The notes beneath the pieces were generated by a model. It was not told the origin of the DNA, did no database searches, and worked only from the letters and a program-made list of their open reading frames with translations. The translations under genes were made by a program, and so were the position numbers. A stretch of DNA of 50,950 nucleotides from an uncultured Bacteroides sp. (GTDB taxonomy: Bacteria > Bacteroidota > Bacteroidia > Bacteroidales > Bacteroidaceae): positions 1 to 50,950 of the forward strand of contig NZ_CASFWU010000008.1 of NCBI RefSeq assembly GCF_949298305.1, in the 5' to 3' direction. This document shows, in pieces, positions 30,504-39,195 of this stretch. How positions within the stretch are numbered: position 1 is the first letter of the stretch; each line of letters opens with the position of its first letter.

Positions 30504-31895
30504 ATGACAGAACAACTCAAATTGAAATTGAATGATTCCAAGGCAACCCGATGGGGGGCGTTGGTGATTGTGGCCTTCACGATGATGGCGGCCTATTATG
30601 TGAACGATGTAGTAGCTCCATTGAAGACCATGCTGGAGACCGACCTTGCCTGGACAAGTTCCGATTTCGGGTTCTTCACAGGGGGCTACAGTTTCTTGAA
30701 CGTCTTTTTCCTGATGCTTATCTGGGGCGGACTGATTCTGGACCGCTTTGGCATCCGTTTTACAGGCAAGTTGGCCACTATCCTCATGGTGGGCGGTACG
30801 GCGTTGGAGTACTATGCTATGACGGGATTGGCCGGAGCCGATGCCACACTCTTCGGGTACAACGAAATTCTGGGTTATAAGACGGGTGTATTTGTTGCCT
30901 TTGTGGGTTACTCCATTTTCGGTGTCGGGGCCGAAGTGGCGGGTATCACTGTTTCCAAGATCATAGCCAAGTGGTTCAAAGGTAAGGAACTGGCCACGGC
31001 CATGGGCGTACAGGTCGCTTTGGCCCGCATCGGTTCGCAGGCGGGTTATGCGGTGGCCATTCCACTGGCGCGTGCCTGCGGCATTTCCATGCCGGTGTTG
31101 GTCGGTCTTCTTCTGTTGCTGGGTGGCATGGTCGCTTTCTTTGTTTTCTCGGTGATGGACAAGAAACTCGACCGTCAGTTGGCTGATGCAGCCGTAGACG
31201 AAGGTGCTGAGGGAGAAGAGGAGAAGTTCTCTTTCAAGGATGTGAAGAACATTCTGGTCAATCCCGGTTTCTGGCTGATAGCCTTGCTTTGCGTGCTGTT
31301 CTATTCTTGTGTATTCCCCTTCCAGAAGTTCGCTTCCGAGTTGATGATTCTGAAGTATGGCATCAACGAGAATGTGGCGGGTACCTTTGCCGGCCTGCCT
31401 GCTTTGGGCGCGCTGATTCTGACGCCTATTTTTGGCGGTTTCATTGACAAGCGTGGGCGCTCAGCTTCCATCATGCTGTTCGGTTCGGCCATGCTGATAG
31501 GCGTACACTTCATCTATGCCTTGCCCAGTGTCCATTATTGGCTGGTAGCCATTGTGCTGATGATTATTTTGGGCATTGCCTTTTCGCTGGTTCCTTCGGC
31601 CATGTGGCCGGCAGTGGCCAAGATATTCCCTGTCAGTCAGCTGGGAACGGCTTATGCCTTGATATTCTTTATCCAGAACATTGGTTTGTGGGGTATCCCG
31701 ACCCTGATAGGAGTGGTGCTCGATGCCTATTGCGTCACGGGCAAGAACCCCGACGGAACGAATATCTACGACTATACTTTGCCCATGTGCATCTTTACGG
31801 GTATCGCCTGCTTGTCCCTGCTGGTGGCTTTCCTGCTGAAGAAGGCGGACAAGAAGTACGGCTACAAGCTGGAAGAACCCAATATTCAGGAGTAA
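30504..31895 (+). CDS. MFS transporter
   Basis: A 463-residue inner-membrane protein with about 12 hydrophobic helices and a large charged central loop (about 225-245; DAAVDEGAEGEEEKFSFKDV). The motif between helices 2 and 3 (GGLILDRFGIRFTGKL) is the MFS A-motif. The start at 30504 (MTEQLKLKLNDSKATRW) fits better than the ATG at 30480. The architecture recalls oxalate/formate-antiporter-type and related organic-anion MFS proteins, but the substrate is not decided by the sequence. A PqqD-like gene follows after 24 bp. Confidence 0.88.
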   Translation: MTEQLKLKLNDSKATRWGALVIVAFTMMAAYYVNDVVAPLKTMLETDLAWTSSDFGFFTGGYSFLNVFFLMLIWGGLILDRFGIRFTGKLATILMVGGTALEYYAMTGLAGADATLFGYNEILGYKTGVFVAFVGYSIFGVGAEVAGITVSKIIAKWFKGKELATAMGVQVALARIGSQAGYAVAIPLARACGISMPVLVGLLLLLGGMVAFFVFSVMDKKLDRQLADAAVDEGAEGEEEKFSFKDVKNILVNPGFWLIALLCVLFYSCVFPFQKFASELMILKYGINENVAGTFAGLPALGALILTPIFGGFIDKRGRSASIMLFGSAMLIGVHFIYALPSVHYWLVAIVLMIILGIAFSLVPSAMWPAVAKIFPVSQLGTAYALIFFIQNIGLWGIPTLIGVVLDAYCVTGKNPDGTNIYDYTLPMCIFTGIACLSLLVAFLLKKADKKYGYKLEEPNIQE

Positions 31896-31919
31896 ACGGC
31901 AGGAAGAGGAGAAGGCTTT

Positions 31920-32270
31920 ATGGCGGGTGCTGAAGGAAAAATCAATCTGCTGGATGCCGTGCCCATACGCGGCGCACACATCACCACCATGTGGGAGGGG
32001 GAGTGCGCCGTGCTTTCCTATCCACGGTTCAAGTCTGACTGGATACGCCGCTTCCTGTTGCCTAAATCTTTCCCGAAGGATATTCGCGTGACGCTTGAGG
32101 AGCATGGTACTGCCGTGTGGTCGCTGATAGACGGCAGACGGACGGTGGGAGAGATTGTCGGCCTTCTGGCCGAACACTTCCGGAACGAGGAGAACTACGG
32201 GCATCGTGTCACTGCCTATATCCTCCGTCTGCAGAAAGACGGGTTCGTACGGCTGATGGTCAGGCGGTAA
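31920..32270 (+). CDS. PqqD family protein
   Basis: A 116-residue protein of the PqqD fold, a small winged-helix domain that in RiPP systems is the RiPP recognition element that holds the precursor peptide for a radical SAM enzyme. Seen here are VTLEEHGTAVWSLIDGRRTVGEIVGLLAEHF and YILRLQKDGFVRL, which are diagnostic. No radical SAM enzyme or precursor is adjacent; the only close neighbour is the MFS transporter 24 bp upstream. It could be a stand-alone regulator or chaperone. The start at 31920 is inferred; other in-frame starts are not better. Confidence 0.85.
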   Translation: MAGAEGKINLLDAVPIRGAHITTMWEGECAVLSYPRFKSDWIRRFLLPKSFPKDIRVTLEEHGTAVWSLIDGRRTVGEIVGLLAEHFRNEENYGHRVTAYILRLQKDGFVRLMVRR

Positions 32271-32294
32271 ACGGAAGGTGTTCAACATCATAAC

Positions 32295-32341
32295 AAATGG
32301 CGTGTAGAATGCAGCCTCAAGGCTCATTGTACACGCCATTT
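32295..32341 (+). terminator. Long bidirectional hairpin between convergent genes
   Basis: A perfect 12-bp stem AAATGGCGTGTA / TACACGCCATTT encloses a second small stem AGCCT/AGGCT. It lies 25 bp after the PqqD stop; the convergent minus-strand gene ends at 32492. It likely terminates both transcripts. Confidence 0.75.
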
Positions 32342-32367
32342 CCTTTATGGGCAGATTGGAATTGCTT

Positions 32368-32477
32368 GCTTGCATGGCTCGCGGACGACGCTTGCACGGT
32401 CTGCGGACAATGCTTGCATGGTCTGCGGACAATGTTTGCATGGTCTGCGGACAATGCTTGCACGGTCTGTCCGGGGG
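32368..32477 (+). repeat. 22-bp-period tandem repeat, locus 3 (5 units)
   Basis: Five units start at 32368, 32390, 32412, 32434 and 32456. Units 2-4 differ at only a couple of positions, making this the best-conserved array. Core GCTTGCAYGG followed by a small palindrome GTCTGCGGAC. It ends 15 bp before the stop of the minus-strand DUF4831 gene. Confidence 0.9.
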
Positions 32478-32491
32478 GCGAGGGCTTTCGT

Positions 32492-33553
32492 TTATTCGCC
32501 TCTGTCCACCTTCAGCAGGCCGCCGGTGGCGGTGTCGAACAAGACTTTGGTGGTCGATGTCTTGTTGAAAAGTACGGGAGCCAGGTATTCTGTGCTTCCG
32601 AACTGGCTGACGGGCACTTCGCCGTCGAACAGTTTCTGCTGGTTGTAGCTGACTGTCACCCGTGCTCGTCCGGGGACGTTATAGGCTACTCCTTCTATCT
32701 TCTTTCCGTCTTCTTCCGATGGCGGTAGGTTGACGGTCTTCAAGTCGCTGATGCTGATGTAGGCCGGTTCGCCGGACAGGTCGTTGTTGTCCACAATTCC
32801 CAGTCTCTTCGAGAAGCGGAAGGCCACTTCGTTTTTCATCTCTTTGGGTGTGATGTGGATTTTGAACGTTTGTGGTTCTTTGACGGTACGTCCGGAAAAC
32901 ATTTCGTACATGGCATTCTCCTGCATGGTCAGGTTGTCCAGCATGATTTTCAGCTGGGCGCCGTCAGTGGGCATGTTGTCTGCCTCGCCGCGCAGCAGGA
33001 CGTTTTTGCTTTCGCGGATGTTGTAAATCTCCTTGGCCACCAGTTCCGCCATCTTGGCAGATGAACCGGCCATCAGGATTTCTTCGGTCAGGAACGTCCT
33101 CGGATCGGGCAGCGGTTGTGACTCCGGCTCTTTGGCCGTTTCCGGTCGGGCGGCTTCCTCGCCGCTATACGGCATGTTGATGGAGCGTACAATGCCGTCC
33201 CGGGTAAGTTCCATCAGGGGGGCTACTGTTTTGTCTTTCAGTTTGACGAAATAAACTTTCTCTTTGTCTGGCACACCGATTACGGATGTTTCCACCTTGT
33301 CCAGTGTCCAATACACCCTCGGTTCGGGCAGCAGGTTGCTCAGGCGCAGGTAGCGTTCGGCATATTTGTTGAATTCGCCCGGCGTGTAGGTGTGTTTGGT
33401 CACTTCCACGGTCAGTTCTATTTCGGTCTTGGGTAGAATATATGTCACTCCATAGTCCTTGCCACGCATGATGCCTACCGTCACCTCCGTCTGTGCGTAA
33501 GTGCCGGCTGCCGTCAGCAGGAGGGCGGCTATTGGTAATATTCTTTTTTTCAT
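32492..33553 (-). CDS. DUF4831 family exported protein
   Basis: A 353-residue protein with a signal peptide (ending TYAQ). Recognisable DUF4831 segments are YILPKTEIELTVEVTKHTYTPGEFNKYAERYL, the FLTEEILMAGSSAKMAELVAKEIYNIRES stretch and the C-terminal RVTVSYNQQKLFDGEVPVSQFGSTEYLAPVLFN. The family is restricted mainly to Bacteroidetes and has no assigned function. A promoter-like sequence lies between it and the upstream lactonase-like gene, so it may be transcribed separately. Periplasmic location is likely. Confidence 0.85.
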   Translation of the reverse strand: MKKRILPIAALLLTAAGTYAQTEVTVGIMRGKDYGVTYILPKTEIELTVEVTKHTYTPGEFNKYAERYLRLSNLLPEPRVYWTLDKVETSVIGVPDKEKVYFVKLKDKTVAPLMELTRDGIVRSINMPYSGEEAARPETAKEPESQPLPDPRTFLTEEILMAGSSAKMAELVAKEIYNIRESKNVLLRGEADNMPTDGAQLKIMLDNLTMQENAMYEMFSGRTVKEPQTFKIHITPKEMKNEVAFRFSKRLGIVDNNDLSGEPAYISISDLKTVNLPPSEEDGKKIEGVAYNVPGRARVTVSYNQQKLFDGEVPVSQFGSTEYLAPVLFNKTSTTKVLFDTATGGLLKVDRGE

Positions 33554-33635
33554 AATGACTGTTTATTTTCGGTTGTTCATTAACTGTTCTTTGTCTTCAG
33601 GTTTCTTCCGTTCACGGCCAGTTCATATTTGCAAA

Positions 33636-33670
33636 CAAAGTTAATGAAGTTCTTGGTTGGCAAGAACTTC
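33636..33670 (-). promoter_or_regulatory. Possible promoter of DUF4831 gene with overlapping dyad
   Basis: On the minus strand, TAACTTTG (33636-33643) fits the -7 box with a TTG 17 bp upstream. A perfect 10-bp inverted repeat with a five-base loop (GAAGTTCTTG at 33646-33655 and CAAGAACTTC at 33661-33670) covers the spacer and -33 position. It may be an operator or the terminator of the lactonase-like gene. Confidence 0.4.
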
Positions 33671-33681
33671 ATTTAGAAAGA

Positions 33682-34791
33682 TTAACGGACAAACTGGATG
33701 CACGAGGGCATGCTGACGGCTATGTCCTGTCGGGTGTCTGTCAGCAGTCCGCTGACTTCGTCGCGCGCGTACACCTGTATGACGTGGCTGTCGCGGCAGG
33801 CCACCAGTACGTATTTGCCGTTGGGTGTGATGTTGAAATTGCGCGGATGGATGCCGGTCAGTTGGTAGCCCACTTTGGCCAGGGTTCCGTCTTGGGCATT
33901 GACGGCAAAGATGGCGATGCCGTCCTCCTTCAGCCGGTTGCTGGCGTAGAGGTATTTCCCGTCGGGGCTGAGGTGGATGTCGGCGCTTCCTTGGGCTGCG
34001 GTGGTGTCGGCCGTGATGGTCTGTATCTGTTTCAGACATCCGTCCCGGTAGCTGAAGGCTGTTACCTTGCCGGATATTTCGCTGATGAGGTAGGCGTATT
34101 TCCCGTCAGGGCTGAAGGTCAGATGGCGGGGACCCGAGCCGGCCTCGATATCTGTCGTTTCGGCCGAGCGGTGGGGAACGATGTCTTTGGGATGGAGCAC
34201 GAAGCGCAGGATGCGGTCGGCGCTGAAGTCGGTGGCAAAGATGTATTTGCCGTCCGGCGAGAAGAGGGCGCAGTGTATGTGCGGCGTGCTTTGCCGTTCG
34301 GCGTCGGGGCCTGTGGCGCTGCCTTCAAACAGGGTGTCCACCGGTTCCACCGAGCCGTCTGCGCGCAGGGGGAAGACCGACATGCTGCCGCCCGTATAGT
34401 TGGCCGTCAGCACTTCCTTGCCGTTGGTGGCCACGTAACACGGGTCGGCGCCGAAGGTCTGCTGCTTGTTCAGCAGCTTCAGGCTTCCGGTCTCTTTATT
34501 GAGGGCAAAGGCGTAGACGTTGGACGCGCTGCGGTTCAGTTCGCTGACGGCGTAGACAAACTTGCCGTCTTCCGAGGGCGTGAGATACGAGGGGTTGGGC
34601 AGCTCGAACGAGTCGAGCAGAGTTGCCCGTCCCGTTTCCTGGTTGAAGCGGAAGGTGTAGATGCCTTTGCTGGTCTGCTGGGTATAGGTGCCCACCAGCA
34701 TGGTAAGCTCGTCGGCGTTGGTGTTGGTTGCCTTTTTGGGGGCGCAGGCGGTTGCCAGGAGGCCGAGCATGCAGTACAGAAGTTTTTTCAT
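33682..34791 (-). CDS. Lactonase-like (6-phosphogluconolactonase family) lipoprotein
   Basis: A 369-residue lipoprotein (signal LLYCMLGLLATAC, Cys about 16) with a seven-bladed beta-propeller of the bacterial lactonase family (Pgl, YbhE-type). Repeated SPDGKY(I/A/L)(F/Y) blade motifs are visible (four to five copies), together with PHIHCALFSPDGKYIFATD and GPRHLTFSPDGKYAY, which carry family-conserved His and Arg residues. An envelope location makes phosphogluconolactone an unlikely substrate; many exported relatives have unknown substrates. It starts 20 bp after the GH3 gene stop, so the two are probably co-transcribed. Confidence 0.88.
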   Translation of the reverse strand: MKKLLYCMLGLLATACAPKKATNTNADELTMLVGTYTQQTSKGIYTFRFNQETGRATLLDSFELPNPSYLTPSEDGKFVYAVSELNRSASNVYAFALNKETGSLKLLNKQQTFGADPCYVATNGKEVLTANYTGGSMSVFPLRADGSVEPVDTLFEGSATGPDAERQSTPHIHCALFSPDGKYIFATDFSADRILRFVLHPKDIVPHRSAETTDIEAGSGPRHLTFSPDGKYAYLISEISGKVTAFSYRDGCLKQIQTITADTTAAQGSADIHLSPDGKYLYASNRLKEDGIAIFAVNAQDGTLAKVGYQLTGIHPRNFNITPNGKYVLVACRDSHVIQVYARDEVSGLLTDTRQDIAVSMPSCIQFVR

Positions 34792-34811
34792 GGCTTGTTC
34801 TTTTATGTTTC

Positions 34812-37646
34812 TTATTTTCCTATTCTGACTTCGGCCACTCCCACTCTGTCATCGTTCAGCAGGATGCGCAGGTCGCTGGCCGTGGTACCCTTGAACGAAT
34901 AGGTGGTCAGTTTGCCGTATTCGCTGACGGTGCCCGAGTAGACGGTGAGGAATTGTCCGCCTCCGCCCGAAAGCTGTATCTCGAACTCTGCCGGCAGGTT
35001 GTTCTCGCGTTTGAAGGCGATGGACACTTGGTTCACCTGGGTACCGTTTTCCAGGGCAAAGGTAATATAATCTCCTTTATTTCCTTGCCAGTAGGTGTCG
35101 GTTTTTCCGTCCAGCACGTTGGTCGCGTCTTCCGCATTGGTGCTGGCTGTCACCGGGCTGGCCGTTTTTTCGGCTTCTACCGCCTTGCGCCGTTCTTGGT
35201 AGTCTTCCACCTGGAGGATGCCGTTCAGGCGGATGTCTTCGGAGGAAGCTCCGGCCATGATGGCAAAGTCGCCCGGTTCAACCACCCGTCTCATTTCCGC
35301 ATCCAGCAGTTCGAGGTGTTTGCGGTCCAGTTGGAATGTTACCTTGCGGCTCTCACCCGGTTCGAGGTGGATTCGTTCAAAGCCGGCCAGATTCTTCTCG
35401 TAGGTGGTGACGCTGCTCAGCACGTCCCTCGTGTAGAGTTGCACCACTTCGTCGCCCGCACGCTTTCCTGTGTTGGTTACGGTCAGGCTCACGGTGGCGG
35501 TTTCGTTCGGAGTGATTGCTTTCGGGGTGATTTCGAGGTCGGAATACTCAAAGGTGGTATAGCTCAGTCCGTACCCGAAGGGGTAGAGTGCTCCGTTCAC
35601 GCGCGACATGTTGCCGTCCGGTCCCGGGTTCTTGCCGCCGTCTATCTGTGCCGACGGTTTGCTGGGGAAGTTGAAGGGTATCTGCCCTACGCTTTTGGGG
35701 AAGGTGACGGTCAGCTTGCCGCCCGGGTTGTAGTCGCCGAAGAGGATGTCGGCCAGTGCCGTTCCGCCTTTGGAGCCCGGATACCAGGCTTCGAGGATGG
35801 CGGGCACGAACTTGTCGGCCCAGTTGATGGAGAGGGGGCGTCCGTTGATGAGTATCAGGACGACGGGTTTGCCCGTAGCCTGTACGGCCTGCAGGAGTTG
35901 CAGCTGGCGTCCTGGAAGTTCGAGGCTGCTGCGCGACTTGTTTTCGCCGCAGGTGCGCTGTCCGCCGCCCAGCACCACGACGGCCACGTCGGCCCGGCGG
36001 GCATTTTCCACGGCCTTGTCTATCTCGGCCTGTTCGTCGGCGGTCAGCGGGTAGTCTATCAGTTCGCTTTCGGGCCAGTTGGCGTCTACCAGTTCGCAGC
36101 CTTGGGTGTAGAGCACTTCCGCGCGTCCGTCCACTTTCTGGCGGATGCCTTCGAGCACGGTCGTCACGTCCACGGCCAGGGGGCCGTAGTGGGTCAGTGC
36201 ATATTTCTCTTCATCGGCATTGGGGCCGCAGACGGCAATGGTCTTGATGCGGTCAATGTCCAGCGGCAGGGTCTGGTTGTCGTTCTTCAGCAGTACGATG
36301 CTTTCGCGCGAGGCCTGCAGTGCCACGGCTTCGTTTTCGGGTTTCTCCACTTCCTTGTCGGCTCCGGCCAGGTCGGTCTGGTAGGGCGTGTCAAACAGAC
36401 CCACAAGGAACTTTACCCGGAGGATGTCCCTCACGCGGTCGTTGATGGTCTCTTCGCTCAGTCCGCCTTCCTTCACCAGTTCGCGCAGGGGGAGGACATA
36501 CGAGTCCGGCGAGCGGAAGGTGCAGCGCACGTTCAGCCCGGCTTCCACGCTCTGGCGCACGGCTTCCTTCATGTCCTGTGCCGTCCCGTGCTTGGTGTAG
36601 AGATACTCTACGGCGTCGCTGTCCGACACGACATAGCCGCGGAATCCCATTTCCTTGCGCAGGCGCGTCATCAGCCAGTAGTAGCTGCCCTGTATGGGGA
36701 TGCCGTCATAGTCGTTGTACGAGCTCATCACTCCCAGCAGCCCGGCCTCTTGTATGACCCGGCGGAAGGGGTAAACGTGAATGTTCTCCACTTCGCGCGG
36801 CGACATCTGCGGGTCTACGCGTGCCATGCCTTCGCGTGCGCCCTTGTTGTTGCTGTATGCCACGAAGTGCTTGCCCGTGGCGGCCACCTGGTAGTTGTGC
36901 TGCATGCCCCGTACCATCTCGATGCCCAGTTCGGCCACCAGGTAGGGCGATTCGCCGTAGACTTCCTCGTAGCGTCCCCAGCGCTGGTCGCGTCCCACGT
37001 CCAGGATGGGGGCATACACGTTGGTGTAGCCCAGCATGCGTGCCTCGCGTCCGGTAATCTCTCCGACCTGTCGTATCAGTTCGCGGTTCCAGGTGTGGCC
37101 CAGTCCCAGTTGGGTGGGGAAGTTGGTGGCGCGGTAGCTCTCCACGCCGCGGATGCCTTCGTTGGTGAAGTCTGCCGGTATGCCGAGCCGGGTCTCTTCC
37201 ACAAAGAACCGCTGCACCTCGTTCAGGGCCCAGGCGTGCCGCGATGCCGGCCACACGTAGGGATTGTCCGACGGCGGCAGTCCCCATTGCTGGAAGCCGT
37301 TGAGGTGTTCGTCGATGGCGCCGATGCCGTCCTTCCACAACATCTGTTTCCATTCGGGGGTGGGCAGGTCGTCTTTCAGCACCCGTTTGTAGCCGTAGAG
37401 GGTCACCATCTGGCAGGTCTTTTCCTCCAGTGTCATTTGTTCCAGCAGGTTTTCGATGCGTTCCTCTATGGGAGCGGTGGGGTCTTCGTAAATGTCCTTG
37501 ACGCCGTTCTTGTTGAAGTCAATCCAGCCTTTGTGGTACATTTCTTTCTTGACGGGTTTGTACACGTCGGGTATGCGGGGTGTTTCCTGTGCGTTGAGCA
37601 GGATGCCGCACCCCATCAGCAGGGCGGTCGCAATCTGTTTTCTCAT
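34812..37646 (-). CDS. Secreted GH3 glycosidase with C-terminal discoidin-like module
   Basis: A 944-residue exported GH3 beta-glucosidase or beta-xylosidase. The start at 37644-37646 gives a signal peptide (LLMGCGILLNAQ). The N-terminal TIM barrel (about 30-370) carries the nucleophile Asp in GYVVSDSDAVEYL; the GH3 C-terminal sandwich (KPENEAVALQASRESIVLLKND and the PEGYGLSY-like FGYGLSYTTFEYS) and the fibronectin-like domain (NTGKRAGDEVVQLYTRD) follow. The last 130 residues resemble an F5/8 (discoidin, CBM32-type) module (ASTNAEDATNVLDGKTDTYWQ). Beta-linked glucose, xylose or similar sugars are possible substrates. The gene leads the lactonase-like gene; no SusC/D genes are present. Confidence 0.92.
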   Translation of the reverse strand: MRKQIATALLMGCGILLNAQETPRIPDVYKPVKKEMYHKGWIDFNKNGVKDIYEDPTAPIEERIENLLEQMTLEEKTCQMVTLYGYKRVLKDDLPTPEWKQMLWKDGIGAIDEHLNGFQQWGLPPSDNPYVWPASRHAWALNEVQRFFVEETRLGIPADFTNEGIRGVESYRATNFPTQLGLGHTWNRELIRQVGEITGREARMLGYTNVYAPILDVGRDQRWGRYEEVYGESPYLVAELGIEMVRGMQHNYQVAATGKHFVAYSNNKGAREGMARVDPQMSPREVENIHVYPFRRVIQEAGLLGVMSSYNDYDGIPIQGSYYWLMTRLRKEMGFRGYVVSDSDAVEYLYTKHGTAQDMKEAVRQSVEAGLNVRCTFRSPDSYVLPLRELVKEGGLSEETINDRVRDILRVKFLVGLFDTPYQTDLAGADKEVEKPENEAVALQASRESIVLLKNDNQTLPLDIDRIKTIAVCGPNADEEKYALTHYGPLAVDVTTVLEGIRQKVDGRAEVLYTQGCELVDANWPESELIDYPLTADEQAEIDKAVENARRADVAVVVLGGGQRTCGENKSRSSLELPGRQLQLLQAVQATGKPVVLILINGRPLSINWADKFVPAILEAWYPGSKGGTALADILFGDYNPGGKLTVTFPKSVGQIPFNFPSKPSAQIDGGKNPGPDGNMSRVNGALYPFGYGLSYTTFEYSDLEITPKAITPNETATVSLTVTNTGKRAGDEVVQLYTRDVLSSVTTYEKNLAGFERIHLEPGESRKVTFQLDRKHLELLDAEMRRVVEPGDFAIMAGASSEDIRLNGILQVEDYQERRKAVEAEKTASPVTASTNAEDATNVLDGKTDTYWQGNKGDYITFALENGTQVNQVSIAFKRENNLPAEFEIQLSGGGGQFLTVYSGTVSEYGKLTTYSFKGTTASDLRILLNDDRVGVAEVRIGK

Positions 37647-37746
37647 GGTCGTTTTATCTTTAATATAGTTGTAGGCCGCAAGTACAGAACCGGGCAGAGT
37701 CGCTCTTTTTGTCTGCATTCTGTGGCCGGCACGTGTTGATTATCTG

Positions 37747-37754
37747 CAAAGATA
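37747..37754 (-). promoter_or_regulatory. Candidate -7 box for the GH3 gene
   Basis: TATCTTTG on the minus strand, about 100 bp upstream of the GH3 start. A TTTG lies 24 bp further upstream, longer than the usual spacing. Confidence 0.45.
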
Positions 37755-37882
37755 GGCCATCAGCCGATAAGATGAGGACAAAACAGTCCATTTTTTGTAT
37801 CCATTTTCTCTTGATATTTCTTCCAAAAGGGTTCTCCGAAGAAAAAGTTCCGAAAAGATGGTGGCGTGACAAAAAGAATACT

Positions 37883-37890
37883 TATCTTTG
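37883..37890 (+). promoter_or_regulatory. Candidate -7 box for ssrA
   Basis: TATCTTTG, 45 bp before the mature tmRNA 5' end. A -33 TTTG is not clearly present. Confidence 0.55.
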
Positions 37891-37935
37891 CAGTCCGTCC
37901 GGATGGAGTTCCGGGCGGACATCTACAACAATTTT

Positions 37936-38331
37936 GGGCTTGACTGGATTTGACAGCGGGCAGAAATGGTAGGTAAGCATGCAGTGCGTCGATGATTGGC
38001 ACTTAAATCTCAGTCTTCAAAATTTTATCTGGCGAAACTAATTACGCTCTCGCTGCTTAATCGAAGTACAGTAGATTGAAGCTTAATCCCGGCACCAGGT
38101 GCTGGGACGTGACATCACTCGGAAGCTGTTGCTCCGAAGCATTCCGGTAAAGTGGTGCAGTCAAATCGGGGATAGTCCGTGGCGGCCTCGCGCTGCGGAT
38201 GAAGTTTTAGAGGATAAGGCGCCGGTTGATGGCTTTGGTTCTGCCGTCGCACGAAAATTTAGGCAAAGATAAGCATGTAGAAAGCTTATGATTTCCTCGT
38301 TTGGACGAGGGTTCGATTCCCTCCAGGTCCA
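37936..38331 (+). ncRNA. ssrA: Transfer-messenger RNA
   Basis: Rescues stalled ribosomes and tags the nascent peptide for degradation. The 5' end GGGCUUG pairs with CAGGUCC at the 3' end to make a seven-bp acceptor stem (one G-U at position 3, one U-G at position 5). The T arm GGTTCGATTCC is at about 38310-38320. The tag reading frame is 38031-38060: it begins with GGC and encodes GETNYALAA before TAA, the tag I recall for Bacteroides. Pseudoknot-forming GC-rich segments follow. The CCA tail is not completely encoded (ACA after the stem), so it must be added. Ends are approximate by one or two bases. Confidence 0.97.
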
Positions 38332-38341
38332 CAGAGTTGTG

Positions 38342-38371
38342 AAAACCGCTGATTTTTCAGCGGTTTTTTTG
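38342..38371 (+). terminator. Rho-independent terminator of ssrA
   Basis: Perfect stem AACCGCTGA / TCAGCGGTT followed by T residues, 10 bp after the tmRNA. Confidence 0.92.
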
Positions 38372-38458
38372 TTATTATAACTGTCTGTGAAAGTGGCTTG
38401 CCAAGTGGATGACTTACGGCTTGGCAGGCTGTTGTCCACCCCATCCTCCGCATCGGTT

Positions 38459-39121
38459 CTATCCGAGCCTGAGGTCCAGGTAACCTTTCTGTAACGCTTT
38501 GACAATGAGGTCGGCGGCATTGCGCGCTTCCAGTTTCATCATCAGGTTCTTGCGGTAGGATTCAATGGTGTTTTCCGTCAGGTGCAGCCGGGCCGCTATC
38601 TCGACGGTGTTCATTCCGGCGGCAATGTGGCGCAGCACTTCCTGTTCGCGGGGGGTGGGGCGGCTTTTTTTCAGGAGGGCCGGGGTGGTGGCTGCCAGTT
38701 GCCGGCGCAGTTTCTCGAAGCGGGGGCAGTAGTAACGCTCTCCTCGTTGCAGGGCCTGTACGGCCTGGCGGATGTGCTCTGTTTCGGACAGTTTCAGGAC
38801 GATGCTGTCCGGGTTGGCTTTGAGCATCCGGTGGACGGTCCATATTTCTTCTTGTGTGGTACAGACCAGAATGCCTGCCTGTCCGTTGTTTTGTCTGATG
38901 GCGGGTATCAGGTCCAGCCCGTCTCCGTCGTCCAGTCCGATGTCCAGCACGAAGAGGTCGTATGGATGGTTGCTCATCTGCCGGAGCAGTTCGCCCGCGC
39001 TGGTGGCGGTGTCAATGCTCTGCACTTCGGGCATTTGCTCCAGCAGCCTTCTCATGCCTTCCAGAATGAGGGGGTGGGCGTCTGTGACGAGGATGCGTGA
39101 GGGTAGGGGTAGGGTCTGCAT
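38459..39121 (-). CDS. NarL/LuxR-type response regulator
   Basis: A 220-residue two-component regulator. The receiver (about 10-130) has the phosphorylation Asp in DLFVLDIGLDDGDG, the conserved Thr in LVCTTQEE and Lys in IVLKLSE. The C-terminal LuxR helix-turn-helix shows PTPREQEVLRHIAAGMNTVEIAARLHLTENTIESYRKNLMMKLEARN. The ATG at 39119-39121 is chosen over an upstream ATG that adds 18 residues lacking receiver character. No histidine kinase is next to it. It is 74 bp downstream of the Fur-family gene on the same strand and may belong to the metal-exporter operon. Confidence 0.88.
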   Translation of the reverse strand: MQTLPLPSRILVTDAHPLILEGMRRLLEQMPEVQSIDTATSAGELLRQMSNHPYDLFVLDIGLDDGDGLDLIPAIRQNNGQAGILVCTTQEEIWTVHRMLKANPDSIVLKLSETEHIRQAVQALQRGERYYCPRFEKLRRQLAATTPALLKKSRPTPREQEVLRHIAAGMNTVEIAARLHLTENTIESYRKNLMMKLEARNAADLIVKALQKGYLDLRLG

Positions 39122-39195
39122 ATATTCCTGTTGTAATGTTTTCGGGACTGTGAGCCGTTTGGCACACATAAACAAACAGGAGTGCGGTTATGTTC

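Noticed and set aside
34728..37739. 1003-residue open frame on the plus strand
   Set aside because: It is antisense to the GH3 gene, whose minus-strand product has clear GH3 motifs and a signal peptide. The plus-strand frame is a shadow of high-GC codon usage.
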